A stretch of DNA of 64,000 nt from Clostridiaceae bacterium (GTDB lineage Bacteria; Bacillota; Clostridia; Oscillospirales; Acutalibacteraceae): NCBI GenBank assembly GCA_030530095.1, contig JAUMVO010000001.1, positions 1-64,000 on the forward strand, given 5' to 3'. Made by a program: the position numbers and the translations under genes. Positions 49,961 through 59,656 of the stretch are shown here, one piece after another (positions within the stretch are counted from its first letter, which is position 1; the number at the start of each line of letters is the position of its first letter). A model generated the notes under the pieces. The model searched no databases, was not told where the DNA came from, and worked only from the letters and a program-made list of their open reading frames with translations.

Positions 49961-50965
49961 ATGATAATTATCTTGAAGAATCAGGCGCCCGAGCAGAAAA
50001 CAAAGGTGCTGCGCAACTGGCTTGAACAGCAGAACGTTGAGATTCACGCTTCAACCGGTGAATTTCAGACTATCTGGGGACTTGTCGGCGACACGAGCAA
50101 AATTGACACCGACCTTATAGAAGGTCTTGAAATAGTCGAGGGCATAAGGAGAATTTCAGAGCCCTATAAACAGGCAAACCGCAAATTCCACCCCGATGAC
50201 ACGGTTATAACCGTCGGCGACGGAATAAAGATAGGCGGCGGAAACTTTCAGTTCTTTGCCGGCCCCTGCTCGATAGAGTCTGAGGAGCAGATAATAACCG
50301 TTGCAAAGGCGGTCAAGGCGGCGGGCGCAACGATATTGCGCGGCGGCGCTTTCAAACCGAGAACCTCGCCGTACGCATTTCAGGGCATGAGAAACGAGGG
50401 CCTGCGCCTTCTGCTTGAAGCAAAAAAGGAAACGGGAATGCCGATAGTTACCGAGATAATGGATGCCTCGCATATAGATTTGTTTGAGGATGTCGATATA
50501 ATTCAGGTCGGCGCGAGAAATATGCAGAACTTTGAACTGCTCAAGGAACTCGGCAAGCTCGACAAACCCATCTTCCTCAAGCGCGGACTTTCGGCGACAT
50601 ATCAGGAGCTTCTTATGAGCGCCGAGTACATAATGAGCGAGGGCAACCCGAACGTAATACTCTGCGAGAGAGGCATACGCACCTTTGAAACGGCGACGAG
50701 AAACACGCTTGATTTAGCGGCTGTGCCGATGCTTAAGGAAAAAACGCATCTGCCCGTAGTTATCGACCCGAGCCACGCGGCGGGTATCGCCCGTCTGGTC
50801 AAGCCGATGAGCTTTGCGGCTGCGGCCTGCGGCGCGGACGGACTTATGATAGAAGTACATAACGACCCGTCAAAGGCGCTTTGCGACGGACCTCAGGCAC
50901 TTCGCCCCGAGGAATTCGCCGAGGTTGTCAAGGGCGTTGAAGAAATCAGAAAAGTTATAGCATAA
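49961..50965 (+). CDS. aroF: 3-deoxy-7-phosphoheptulonate (DAHP) synthase, type I beta
   Basis: A 334-residue enzyme joining phosphoenolpyruvate and erythrose 4-phosphate, the entry to aromatic synthesis. Residues 1-65 are the ferredoxin-like regulatory domain of this subtype ([24 protein letters not shown]); then [29 protein letters not shown] and VIDPSHAAG with metal ligands. GGAGTTGAG binding site. Being first in the operon behind an attenuator it is likely the controlled step. Confidence 0.94.
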   Translation: MIIILKNQAPEQKTKVLRNWLEQQNVEIHASTGEFQTIWGLVGDTSKIDTDLIEGLEIVEGIRRISEPYKQANRKFHPDDTVITVGDGIKIGGGNFQFFAGPCSIESEEQIITVAKAVKAAGATILRGGAFKPRTSPYAFQGMRNEGLRLLLEAKKETGMPIVTEIMDASHIDLFEDVDIIQVGARNMQNFELLKELGKLDKPIFLKRGLSATYQELLMSAEYIMSEGNPNVILCERGIRTFETATRNTLDLAAVPMLKEKTHLPVVIDPSHAAGIARLVKPMSFAAAACGADGLMIEVHNDPSKALCDGPQALRPEEFAEVVKGVEEIRKVIA

Positions 50966-50977
50966 CGGAGAAAAACA

Positions 50978-51823
50978 ATGATTATCGGAATTATCGGTCT
51001 CGGCCTTATCGGCGGTTCATTTGCCAAGGCAATCAAATACAATACCGACAGTACTGTGCTCGGATATGATAAAGACGCGGGCGTTCTGCTCCGTTCAAAA
51101 CTGCTCGGCGCGGTTGACGACGATCTGACACAGGACAGAATAGGCGACTGCGATATAGTCATCACCGCCATTTATCCCGAGGCGACCAAGCAGTATATTA
51201 CCGAAAATGCGGATAAGTTCAAAAAGGGCGCTCTCGTGCTTGACACCTGCGGCGTAAAGGGCTATGTCTGCGAGGATATGTGGAAGCTGGCAAAGGAAAA
51301 CGGCTTTAAGTTTATCGGCGCGCATCCCATGGCGGGCCGCCATCTGTCAGGCTTTGACTATTCGCTTGTCAACCTGTTTGAGAACGCGTCAATGATACTC
51401 ATTCCCGACGGCGAAGCGGACATCAACGACCTTGAAACGCTCAAAAAGCTGTTCTGCGACATCGGATTTACGAACATTCAGTTCTCAACTCCCGAGGAGC
51501 ACGACAGAATTATCGCGTTCACGTCTCAGCTCGCACACGTCGTTTCAAATGCCTACGTCAAGAGCCCGAACGCTAAGGTCCACGCGGGTTTTTCGGCAGG
51601 CAGCTATAAGGATTTAACGAGAGTTGCCAAGCTCAACGAGGAGATGTGGACCGAGCTTTTCCTCGAAAATGCCGACAATCTAACCGAGGAAATCGATTAT
51701 ATTATTGAAAATCTTAAACAGTATTCCGACGCTATAAAAGCAAGGGATGCCGACACTCTCAGACAACTGCTCAGAGAGGGCAGAGAATGCAAGGAACGCA
51801 TAGACGGAGACTATAGGGATTGA
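50978..51823 (+). CDS. tyrA: Prephenate (or arogenate) dehydrogenase
   Basis: A 281-residue NAD-dependent enzyme converting prephenate to 4-hydroxyphenylpyruvate. Cofactor motif IIGLGLIGGSF; GAHPMAGRHLSGFDYS carries the catalytic His. There is no ACT or chorismate mutase domain, so regulation by tyrosine must be elsewhere or via the leader. Confidence 0.93.
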   Translation: MIIGIIGLGLIGGSFAKAIKYNTDSTVLGYDKDAGVLLRSKLLGAVDDDLTQDRIGDCDIVITAIYPEATKQYITENADKFKKGALVLDTCGVKGYVCEDMWKLAKENGFKFIGAHPMAGRHLSGFDYSLVNLFENASMILIPDGEADINDLETLKKLFCDIGFTNIQFSTPEEHDRIIAFTSQLAHVVSNAYVKSPNAKVHAGFSAGSYKDLTRVAKLNEEMWTELFLENADNLTEEIDYIIENLKQYSDAIKARDADTLRQLLREGRECKERIDGDYRD

Positions 51824-51824
51824 T

Positions 51825-52880
51825 ATGAAAAGAATTGAAGTAAAAACCGACGCGCCCTACGAGGTGCTTATCGGTCAGGGCTTAATTGAACAGTCGGGCG
51901 CTCTGATAAGGCAGACGGTCAGCTCAAAGACCGCCCTTATCGTCACCGACGATATTGTTAATTCGCTTTACGGCGAAGCGCTTGAGGCTTCACTTGTTAA
52001 GGCGGGTTTTGAGTGCTTTAAGTTCGTTTTCAAAAACGGCGAGGGCTCGAAAAACATAAAGACCTACACCGATATACTTGAATTCGCGGCTTCGAAGAAG
52101 CTGACGCGCGACGACTGTATGGTTGCGCTGGGCGGCGGAGTTGTCGGCGATATTACCGGCTTTGCGGCGGCAACGTATCTTCGCGGCATAGCGTACGTTC
52201 AGGTGCCGACTACGCTTCTGGCTATGGTGGATTCGTCCGTAGGCGGCAAAACCGCAGTTAATCTTCAGAGCGGTAAAAACCTTGTCGGCGCGTTTTATCA
52301 GCCGAAGCTTGTTATCGCGGATACCGATACGCTGTCAACTCTGAGCGAAAACATTTTCGCTGACGGTATGGCGGAAACGGTTAAGTACGGCATGCTTTTT
52401 GACAGGGGATTTTTCAGTTTCTTAAATGAAAATGAAGCCCGTCTTAATCTTGAATACATTGTTGAAAAATGCGTTTGCTTCAAGCGCGATATAGTTGACG
52501 AGGACGAAAAGGACAGGGGAGTCCGCGGCCTTCTTAACTTAGGGCATACCGTAGGCCACGCGATTGAGAAGCTGTCGGATTACGGCGTTTCTCACGGCTC
52601 GGCGGTGGCAATAGGCACCGTGATTATTGCGAGGGGCGCTTATAAATGCGGACTTTGCAAATATAATCTGAGCAGCGAAATAATTGACATTTACAATAAA
52701 TACGGCCTGCCCGTTTCAACCGACTTCTCGGCAGCCGAACTGCTTGAGGTCTGCCGCCATGACAAAAAGAGCGGTGCGGACGGTATTACGCTTGTACTGC
52801 CCGAAACGATAGGCAAATGCAGGCTTTACAAAACCGACTTTAATGAACTTCTTAATATAATCGAAAAGGGAACCGAGTAA
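51825..52880 (+). CDS. aroB: 3-dehydroquinate synthase
   Basis: A 351-residue NAD- and zinc-dependent enzyme. GGGVVGDITGFAAATYLRG and the VPTTLLAMVDSSVGGKTAVN block are diagnostic, with GHTVGHAIE giving zinc-site His residues. One-base gap after tyrA and overlap with aroA (TAATG). Confidence 0.95.
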   Translation: MKRIEVKTDAPYEVLIGQGLIEQSGALIRQTVSSKTALIVTDDIVNSLYGEALEASLVKAGFECFKFVFKNGEGSKNIKTYTDILEFAASKKLTRDDCMVALGGGVVGDITGFAAATYLRGIAYVQVPTTLLAMVDSSVGGKTAVNLQSGKNLVGAFYQPKLVIADTDTLSTLSENIFADGMAETVKYGMLFDRGFFSFLNENEARLNLEYIVEKCVCFKRDIVDEDEKDRGVRGLLNLGHTVGHAIEKLSDYGVSHGSAVAIGTVIIARGAYKCGLCKYNLSSEIIDIYNKYGLPVSTDFSAAELLEVCRHDKKSGADGITLVLPETIGKCRLYKTDFNELLNIIEKGTE

Positions 52881-54148
52881 TGAAAATCAAGCTTTCACCC
52901 GCAAAACTTAAGGGAACCGTAGCCGCCGTGTCGTCTAAATCCGACGTGCACAGACTGCTTATTGCTGCCGCGTTGAGCGACGGCGAAACGGTCATACGCT
53001 GCAACGGAATCTGCGACGATATTGAGGCGACGGCTGACTGCCTTAACGCGCTGGGTGCAAAAATTGAAATATCCGACGGAAAAATTACCGTAAGACCTAT
53101 CGAAAAGCCTGCCGAAAAGGCGGAGCTTAACTGCCGTGACAGCGGCTCAACGCTGAGATTTCTTATGCCCGTTGCGGCGGCGCTCGGCACCGAGACGAAG
53201 TTTATATGCTCAAAGCAGCTTCAGTCAAGACCGATACTGCCGCTGAGGCGTGAGCTGGAGTCGCACGAAATTGAATTCACTCCGCCGTGGCAGTTTCCCG
53301 TTGAAATAAAGGGCAAGCTTGAGAGCGGGAAATACCAGCTTCACGGCAACGTATCCTCACAGTTTATAACGGGACTGCTGTTTACACTGCCGCTTCTCGA
53401 CGGCGACAGCAGCCTTAGACTGATACCGCCCGTTGAGTCAAGACCGTATATCGATATGACTCTCGGCACGCTTAAAGAATTCGGTATCAATATCGAAGAG
53501 AATGACAATATATTCTCAATAAAGGGAAATCAGAAATATACTACTCCAAAAGAAGTTGAAGCCGAGGGAGACTGGTCGAACGCGGCGTTCTTCCTGACCG
53601 CAGGCGCTCTGGGCGGCGACGTTACCGTCACGGGACTTGATTTTAACTCTCTTCAGGGCGATAAGGCAGTGCTCGACAGACTTTCCGAAATGGGCGCATG
53701 CGTCGAAAAAAGCGGCGACAGCGTCCGTGTAACGGGAGGCGAGCTTCACGGAATATCGTTTTCGGCTGAGAATATACCCGACCTCGTGCCCGTGCTTTCG
53801 GTCGCGGGAGCTTCGGCAAAATCGGGACTGACGGTAGTTACAAAGGCCGAGCGTCTGAGACTTAAAGAGAGCAACAGGCTCGGCGCCATAAGCGAGTGCC
53901 TTAACAATATCGGCTGCGTCAACGCCGAAACCGACGACGGACTTATAATCTGGTCGGGCGAGCCGCTGTACGGCGGCGAGGTATTCTCGTTCAACGACCA
54001 CCGTATGGTAATGTCAATGGCTGTTGCGGCGGGTGTTGCCACGGGCGACATCGTCATAAGAAATGCCGAAGCGGTCGCCAAATCATACCCCTCATTTTTT
54101 GAGGATTACAGAGCGTTAGGAGGAAAAGCAGATGTCATCGACGATTAA
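52880..54148 (+). CDS. aroA: 5-enolpyruvylshikimate-3-phosphate synthase
   Basis: A 422-residue two-domain enzyme. N-terminal SSKSDVHRLLIAAALSDGE, then NCRDSGSTLRFLMPVAAALG, ESRPYIDMTLGTL and C-terminal AERLRLKESNRLGA with DHRMVMSMAVA. All substrate-binding residues I can place are present. It overlaps aroC by 17 bases. Confidence 0.95.
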   Translation: MKIKLSPAKLKGTVAAVSSKSDVHRLLIAAALSDGETVIRCNGICDDIEATADCLNALGAKIEISDGKITVRPIEKPAEKAELNCRDSGSTLRFLMPVAAALGTETKFICSKQLQSRPILPLRRELESHEIEFTPPWQFPVEIKGKLESGKYQLHGNVSSQFITGLLFTLPLLDGDSSLRLIPPVESRPYIDMTLGTLKEFGINIEENDNIFSIKGNQKYTTPKEVEAEGDWSNAAFFLTAGALGGDVTVTGLDFNSLQGDKAVLDRLSEMGACVEKSGDSVRVTGGELHGISFSAENIPDLVPVLSVAGASAKSGLTVVTKAERLRLKESNRLGAISECLNNIGCVNAETDDGLIIWSGEPLYGGEVFSFNDHRMVMSMAVAAGVATGDIVIRNAEAVAKSYPSFFEDYRALGGKADVIDD

Positions 54149-55202
54149 GGGAAACAAGCTCACCGTAAGTGTTTTCGGTCAGTCGCATTCACCGTCCATA
54201 GGCGCGGTAATTGACGGATTGCCCGCGGGAATTGAGATTGATAACGATTGGGTCAGCGCATTTATGGCGCGCCGTGCGCCGGGGCAGAATGTGTTTTCCA
54301 CACTGCGTAAGGAGAGCGATAAGCCCGAAATCATTTCGGGACTTGTCGACGGCAAAACCTGCGGTGCTCCCGTTGCGATTAAGATTGATAATAAAAACGC
54401 GAGAAGCGAGGATTACGACGAGCTTAAACTCGTGCCAAGACCGTCTCACAGCGATTACACCGCCTATGTAAAATACGGCGGCAACAACGATATTGCGGGC
54501 GGCGGTCAGTTCTCGGGCCGGCTTACCGCACCGCTGTGCTTTGCAGGGGCTGTCTGCATACAGATATTAAAGAGCAAGGGCGTAACTATAAAGAGTCATA
54601 TCTATTCAATCAAGGACACCTTCGACGAGCCGTTTGACCTTGAAAACTTATATGACGACGAAATTCAGTACGACCCGTTCTTCCCGACCGTATCACGCTT
54701 CAAGGGCGACCGAATGAAGCAGGTCATTGAAATCGCTATGGAAAACAACGATTCCGTCGGCGGTATTATAGAATGTGCCGTGCTGGGTATGCCGGCAGGA
54801 CTCGGCGAGCCTATGTTTGACGGTATTGAAAATCTTATAGCAAAAAACATTTTCGGTATTCCTGCCGTAAAGGGCGTTGAGTTCGGCTCGGGCTTTGCGG
54901 GAACCGAAAAATACGGCAGCCAGAATAACGATCCCTTTACCGTTAAGGACGGCAGGGTGGTCACCGTAACCGACAATCACGGCGGAGCTCTGGGCGGCAT
55001 CACCTCGGGTATGCCGATAATATTCAGAGCGGCTGTCAAGCCCACCGCGTCGATAGGCATACCTCAGACAAGCGTGAACTTAAAGACGATGAAGGAAGAA
55101 GAAATAACAATTCACGGCAGACACGACCCGTGTATAGTTCCGCGCGCTGTGCCCGTTGTTGAGGCGGTTGCGGCTATCACGGTATTGGATTTATTGTTGT
55201 GA
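54132..55202 (+). CDS. aroC: Chorismate synthase
   Basis: A 356-residue FMN-dependent lyase. FGQSHSPSIGAVIDGLPAG at the N-terminus and ARRAPGQNVFSTLRKESDKP, then RPSHSDYTAYVKYG and GRLTAPLCFAGAV are family blocks, with the C-terminal GRHDPCIVPRAVPVVE. ATG 54132 is inside aroA after AGGAGGAAAAGC. Confidence 0.95.
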   Translation: MSSTIKGNKLTVSVFGQSHSPSIGAVIDGLPAGIEIDNDWVSAFMARRAPGQNVFSTLRKESDKPEIISGLVDGKTCGAPVAIKIDNKNARSEDYDELKLVPRPSHSDYTAYVKYGGNNDIAGGGQFSGRLTAPLCFAGAVCIQILKSKGVTIKSHIYSIKDTFDEPFDLENLYDDEIQYDPFFPTVSRFKGDRMKQVIEIAMENNDSVGGIIECAVLGMPAGLGEPMFDGIENLIAKNIFGIPAVKGVEFGSGFAGTEKYGSQNNDPFTVKDGRVVTVTDNHGGALGGITSGMPIIFRAAVKPTASIGIPQTSVNLKTMKEEEITIHGRHDPCIVPRAVPVVEAVAAITVLDLLL

Positions 55203-55211
55203 GGTAATAAT

Positions 55212-56357
55212 ATGGATTTACAGGAATACAGAAATAAAATAGACGCTATCGACAGACAGCTCGTTGAGCTTTTCATCGAGCGTATGAAAACTTCTGCCGA
55301 TATAGCTGATTACAAAAGTGCGAATTATCTGCCCGTGCTTGACAAGGGCAGGGAGCGTGAGCTGTTGCTCAAAATCGCAGATCTCTGCGGCGAGAAATAC
55401 GAAAACTACGGCGTACGCCTTTATCAGCAGATACTTGAACTGTCGAAAACCTATCAGCATCATCGCATTGACGGCAAATCCGATCTGGCCGAAAAAATCA
55501 GGGTGGCGACCGAAGCGGGTATGAATACTCAGCTTCCCGAAAAGGCTACTGTTGCCTGTCAGGGCGTTGAAGGTGCATATTCGTCGCTCGCATGCGAAAA
55601 ACTGCTTGAGCTGCCGAATATTATGTATTTCAACTCCGTTGACAGCGTGTTTTCTGCAGTTTCAAACGGCTTCTGCCGTTACGGCGTGCTGCCCGTAGAA
55701 AACAGTACGGCGGGTTCGGTGAACAAGGTTTACGACCTTATGAAGAAATACAATTTTTATATTGTCAAGTGCATTCGTCTTAAGATAAATCACGCGCTTC
55801 TTGCCAAAAAAGGAACGAAGCTTGAAGACGTTAAGAAAATCTATTCGCACGCTATGGCTTTAGCGCAGTCAACGGATTTTCTCTCCTCGCTTGAGGGCGT
55901 GGAGGCAATCCCGTGTGAGAATACGGCTATGGCGGCAAAGGCGGTTGCCGAGAGTAACGAGGATGGCGTTGCCGCGCTCTCGAGCATTGAGTGCGCTGAA
56001 CTTTACGGTCTTGACGTACTTGAAAACTCGGTTCAGAACCGTGAGGATAATTATACGAGGTTTATTCTCATTTCAAAACAGCTTGAGATTTATCCCGGCG
56101 CAGACAGAACGAGCCTGATGCTCACTCTGCCGCACAAGGCGGGTTCGCTTAACACGCTTCTGAGCATGTTTGCGGCGCTCAATATAAATCTTCTGAAGCT
56201 TGAGAGCAGACCGCTTGAGGGCAGCGACTTCGAGTTTATGTTTTATTTCGACGTCGAGGGCTCGGTCTATTCGGAAAAATTCCTGCAGATGATCGACGAG
56301 CTGCCGTATTCCACCCAGAGCTTTGTGTATCTGGGCAGCTATTCGGAGTCGGTCTGA
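55212..56357 (+). CDS. pheA: Bifunctional chorismate mutase/prephenate dehydratase
   Basis: A 381-residue fusion. Residues 1-90 form an AroQ chorismate mutase (RNKIDAIDRQLVELFIERMK); about 112-285 the prephenate dehydratase (ACQGVEGAYSSLACEKLL, VLPVENSTAGSV); about 295-378 an ACT regulatory domain with ESRPLEGSDFEFMFYFD, where Phe normally binds. Thus Phe feedback on protein and the leader peptide on transcription may act together. The shikimate steps aroD, aroE and aroK are not in this operon. Confidence 0.94.
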   Translation: MDLQEYRNKIDAIDRQLVELFIERMKTSADIADYKSANYLPVLDKGRERELLLKIADLCGEKYENYGVRLYQQILELSKTYQHHRIDGKSDLAEKIRVATEAGMNTQLPEKATVACQGVEGAYSSLACEKLLELPNIMYFNSVDSVFSAVSNGFCRYGVLPVENSTAGSVNKVYDLMKKYNFYIVKCIRLKINHALLAKKGTKLEDVKKIYSHAMALAQSTDFLSSLEGVEAIPCENTAMAAKAVAESNEDGVAALSSIECAELYGLDVLENSVQNREDNYTRFILISKQLEIYPGADRTSLMLTLPHKAGSLNTLLSMFAALNINLLKLESRPLEGSDFEFMFYFDVEGSVYSEKFLQMIDELPYSTQSFVYLGSYSESV

Positions 56358-56517
56358 GTTAATAGTTTATTAACAGTTATTTACAGATTGTTCAACGAAA
56401 TTCTATTGTTTTGAAATAATTATTGATTATACTTAAGCCATCGAGTAAAGGAAAACAGAATAATACTTTACGAGATACTTTTTCATTTATCCCTTTTCTT
56501 CCCCTAATTAACAACAA

Positions 56518-56554
56518 AAAGCGAAGCCTCCCGTTCATCGGGAGGCTTTCGTTT
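56518..56554. terminator. Bidirectional terminator between pheA and the ABC exporter
   Basis: A 13-position stem with GAAGCCTCCCG core and TTCAT loop, A-run before and T-rich after. The 160 bases before it (56358-56517) hold no other feature I can support. Confidence 0.75.
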
Positions 56555-56563
56555 TATACTGTT

Positions 56564-57811
56564 TTATTTCACCTTGTTGTTTTCAATAACCCTGAATATT
56601 TCGTTTAGCTTCGGCGGCTTGCCGTACATGAGCACGCCGACCTTGTAGATGCCCGCCGCTATGTATCCGATAACAACGGTAGTTATAACAAGCACGGCTA
56701 TCGAAATTGTAATCTCAAGACCGCTTACGCTGCCCATCGCAATACGCGTGAACATCGCCATCGGCGCCGAGAACGGAATAAACGACGCGACCTTGAGAAG
56801 CACGTTGTCGGTGTTGCCCGTCATTGAGAACATTGTAACCATAAACGTTATAATCATTATAAATGTTACGGGCAGGGTGAGGGTGTTGACGTCCTCGAGC
56901 TTAGTCGCCATCGAAGCGAGTGCGCCGTACATAAACGCGTACAGCAGGAAACCGAGCACGAAGAATACAACCGTATAGACCATAAGCTTGGCCGGCATAC
57001 CGAAAATTGAATTAATCAGCATATTGTCCTGCCAGTACTGCTTGTTAAGCGCATAGAAGCCCACGGCACTGCCGAGTATAATCAGTATCTGCGTAAGTCC
57101 CATTGCGCCCGCACCGAGTATCTTGCCGAACATAAGATTGACGGGCTTTGCCGAGGTTATAAGAAGCTCCATAGCCCTTGAACTCTTCTCAAGTGCAACG
57201 CTCTGGGAAACGAACTGACCGTAAATGATAACCGCCATATACATTAAAAACATAAGTATATAGGTGTAGAAAAAGCTCTGGGTGTTGTCGTTGCCGAAAT
57301 AATGAAGCTCCTCCTCGGCGGCGCTGCCGAGTATTTCTTCGACCTGACTGTCGTTAAGCCCCGCCGCCTTAAGCGCGGTTTCGCGGTAAACGTCGGTTAC
57401 GGCGTTGTTAACCGAACCCGTTGTAATGTCGGTAAGTCCGATGTTTTCAACGAGATAGATATATTTCAGCGGAGCGGTTATTATAACTGCCGAGTCATAT
57501 TCGCCGTTTTCGATATCGGCTTTGAGCGTTTCCTCGTCCTTGTCGGTGATTTCGACCACTATTTCGCCCAGCTCGTCAACGAGCTTGTTGGCAACCGCTT
57601 CGGCGTCAACCTCGCACTCGCTTTTAAGCGCGATTTTCTGGGAATAGGTAATCATATTGTCTATATCTACGCCCTTTTCTTCATGGGTAATACGCGGAGA
57701 AAACAGCAGTATGCCCATACCGATTACTATAAAGAGTGTCAGGCCTATGAGCACCTTGTTTCTGAAATAACCGAGGTATTCGAAGGAGAAAATTGTCTTA
57801 AACTGTTTCAT
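56564..57811 (-). CDS. NatB-like ABC-2 exporter permease
   Basis: A 415-residue membrane protein: one helix near the N-terminus (about 18-34), a large extracellular domain of about 140 residues (with NIGLTDITTGSVNNAV), then five helices. SVALEKSSRAMELLITSAKP is the ABC-2/NatB signature. Related pumps move sodium ions or peptides. Its start overlaps the ATPase stop by four bases. Confidence 0.86.
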   Translation of the reverse strand: MKQFKTIFSFEYLGYFRNKVLIGLTLFIVIGMGILLFSPRITHEEKGVDIDNMITYSQKIALKSECEVDAEAVANKLVDELGEIVVEITDKDEETLKADIENGEYDSAVIITAPLKYIYLVENIGLTDITTGSVNNAVTDVYRETALKAAGLNDSQVEEILGSAAEEELHYFGNDNTQSFFYTYILMFLMYMAVIIYGQFVSQSVALEKSSRAMELLITSAKPVNLMFGKILGAGAMGLTQILIILGSAVGFYALNKQYWQDNMLINSIFGMPAKLMVYTVVFFVLGFLLYAFMYGALASMATKLEDVNTLTLPVTFIMIITFMVTMFSMTGNTDNVLLKVASFIPFSAPMAMFTRIAMGSVSGLEITISIAVLVITTVVIGYIAAGIYKVGVLMYGKPPKLNEIFRVIENNKVK

Positions 57812-58719
57812 ATTCTGTCCTCCGTAAATTTCACAAAGATTTCGTTGAGCGACGGTTCACGGTCGCCGAACGACTTGATTTCGCCTGCAAACTGGCTTAA
57901 AGACGAGAAGATAAACGCCTTGTCGCTCTCCTTTTCAAGCTTGAGATGAATTGTGTCGCCCTCAATTTCACCGCGCACAATACGGTCGGCGTGAACGGTT
58001 TTCAGGTAGTCAAGTATCGACGCGGCATTGTCGGCGGCGATGTCGATTTCCGCTCTGGCATACTCGCGCTTGATGTCGTCAATGTTACCCGACAGAACAA
58101 TTCTGCCGCCGCTCATAATAGCAATATCGTCACAGAATTCCTCAATATAATTCATCTGATGCGACGAGAAGAATACGATTTTACCCTTGGCGATCGTTTC
58201 CTTAATTAAATCCTTGAGCAGCATCGCGTTGACTGGGTCAAGTCCCGAAAACGGCTCGTCAAGTATAACTATATCGGGGTCCGCAAGCAGCGTCGCCGCA
58301 AGCTGGATTTTTTGTGCATTACCCTTTGACAGAGTTTCAAGCTTCTGATTTGCATACTGCGAAACCTGCAGTTTATCAAGAAGCCTCTCAGCACTCGAGC
58401 GCGCCTGCTTTTTTGAAAGTCCCGCAAGCTCGCCGAAGTAAACAAGCTGAGTCATAACCTCTTTTTTGGGGTACAGACCGCGCTCCTCGGGCAGGTAGCC
58501 TATCTTTATTTTGTCGGTGTCGAGCGGTTCCCCGTCGAGCAGAACCTGCCCGCTGTCGGCAGAGAAAACGCGCATTATAATTCTGATTGTAGTGGTTTTT
58601 CCGGCGCCGTTCCGGCCTAAAAGACCGAGCGCTTTGCCGCCCTCGGCGGTAAGGCTCACGCCGTTTAAGACGGGCTTGTCGCCGAAGCTTTTATATAAAT
58701 CAACAGTCGTTAATTTCAT
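57808..58719 (-). CDS. NatA-like ABC exporter ATPase
   Basis: A 303-residue ATPase. Walker A GRNGAGKTTTIR; signature LSKGNAQKIQLA (a KGN variant common in DUF4162 members); Walker B PDIVILDEPFSGLDP. The last 80 residues are the DUF4162 extension. Precedes the permease in the operon and is translationally coupled to it. Substrate unknown. Confidence 0.88.
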   Translation of the reverse strand: MKLTTVDLYKSFGDKPVLNGVSLTAEGGKALGLLGRNGAGKTTTIRIIMRVFSADSGQVLLDGEPLDTDKIKIGYLPEERGLYPKKEVMTQLVYFGELAGLSKKQARSSAERLLDKLQVSQYANQKLETLSKGNAQKIQLAATLLADPDIVILDEPFSGLDPVNAMLLKDLIKETIAKGKIVFFSSHQMNYIEEFCDDIAIMSGGRIVLSGNIDDIKREYARAEIDIAADNAASILDYLKTVHADRIVRGEIEGDTIHLKLEKESDKAFIFSSLSQFAGEIKSFGDREPSLNEIFVKFTEDRI

Positions 58720-58721
58720 AC

Positions 58722-58749
58722 TTGACCTCCGCTGAAAATATAGTAAAAT
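58722..58749 (+). promoter_or_regulatory. Promoter of birA
   Basis: TTGACC (58722-58727), 16-base spacer, TAAAAT (58744-58749). The 15-mer gtaaaatataactgt here recurs at the pyrH promoter. Confidence 0.5.
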
Positions 58750-58761
58750 ATAACTGTATAG

Positions 58762-58790
58762 ATATTAGCACTTAAAAATACAAAAATCAA
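58762..58790 (-). promoter_or_regulatory. Promoter of the NatAB-like operon
   Basis: Minus strand: TTGATT (58785-58790), 17-base spacer, TAATAT (58762-58767), facing the birA promoter so the two transcripts overlap at their 5' ends. Confidence 0.45.
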
Positions 58791-58802
58791 TACGGAGCGA
58801 TT

Positions 58803-59606
58803 ATGGATAATCTTAAATTAAACGAAAAAAGCATAATATATCATCTCAAGCAATACAAGTTCAAGAAATATGTCCGCTTTTACGGGGAAACGGGCTCGAC
58901 CAACGAGGTTGCCAAGGATTTCTGCCGTAAGCAGAATGCGCGCGGTCTTATTGTTGCCGCCGCTTCACAGACCCAGGGAAAGGGCAGACTTGACAGAAGC
59001 TTTTACTCGCCCAAGGGCGGTATATACTTCTCGGTCGTTTACGAGCTTGACGATAACGCGGTCAATCTTGACCTTATCTCGTCGGCGGCCGGAGTTGCCG
59101 TAAGGGATACGCTCTATAATATTTTCAATATCGACGCCAGAATAAAATGGCCCAACGACATAATGGTTGAGGACAAAAAAATCTGCGGCATACTCTGCGA
59201 GATAGTAAATGAAAACAACAAGCCGAAATATGTAGTTGTCGGTATCGGCGTGAATATTGCAAAGGGCGAATTTCCCGACGAGCTTCAGTATATTGCAACG
59301 TCAGTCGGCAACGTTTACACGGGCGAAATCGAGCTTGACGAAAACGAGATTCTCGTTGATATTGTCAACAATCTCGACCGTTACGTGATAAGAAGCGGTA
59401 TGCTGACCAAGGAATACGACAGCACCGACCTTGTTAACCGACTCAAGAAATATTCCGCAACCGTCGGTCAGATGGTAAGGGTTAAGAAGCCCGATACCGA
59501 GTACGATGCAAGGGCGCTCGATATAGACGAAAAAGGCGGACTTGTAGTTCGCGGACCTATTGATATAGAGACCGTCACTTCCGGCGAGGTTGAGCATTTA
59601 GGCTGA
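58803..59606 (+). CDS. birA: Biotin-[acetyl-CoA-carboxylase] ligase
   Basis: A 267-residue ligase that activates biotin and attaches it to carboxylase carrier proteins. STNEVAKDF, QTQGKGRLDRSFYSPKGGIYFS (biotinyl-adenylate site) and IKWPNDIMVEDKKICGIL are present, with the C-terminal SH3-like domain. It lacks the N-terminal DNA-binding domain, so it should not act as a repressor. The start follows ACGGAG. Monocistronic. Confidence 0.93.
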   Translation: MDNLKLNEKSIIYHLKQYKFKKYVRFYGETGSTNEVAKDFCRKQNARGLIVAAASQTQGKGRLDRSFYSPKGGIYFSVVYELDDNAVNLDLISSAAGVAVRDTLYNIFNIDARIKWPNDIMVEDKKICGILCEIVNENNKPKYVVVGIGVNIAKGEFPDELQYIATSVGNVYTGEIELDENEILVDIVNNLDRYVIRSGMLTKEYDSTDLVNRLKKYSATVGQMVRVKKPDTEYDARALDIDEKGGLVVRGPIDIETVTSGEVEHLG

Positions 59607-59620
59607 TAAACACATAAAGA

Positions 59621-59647
59621 AAATCCCCTTGAAAAAGGGGATTTTTT
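59621..59647. terminator. Bidirectional terminator between birA and GH35
   Basis: A 10-bp stem AAATCCCCTT paired with AAGGGGATTT and a GAAA loop, T-run after; A-run before. Confidence 0.85.
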
Positions 59648-59656
59648 GTGTTCTTT

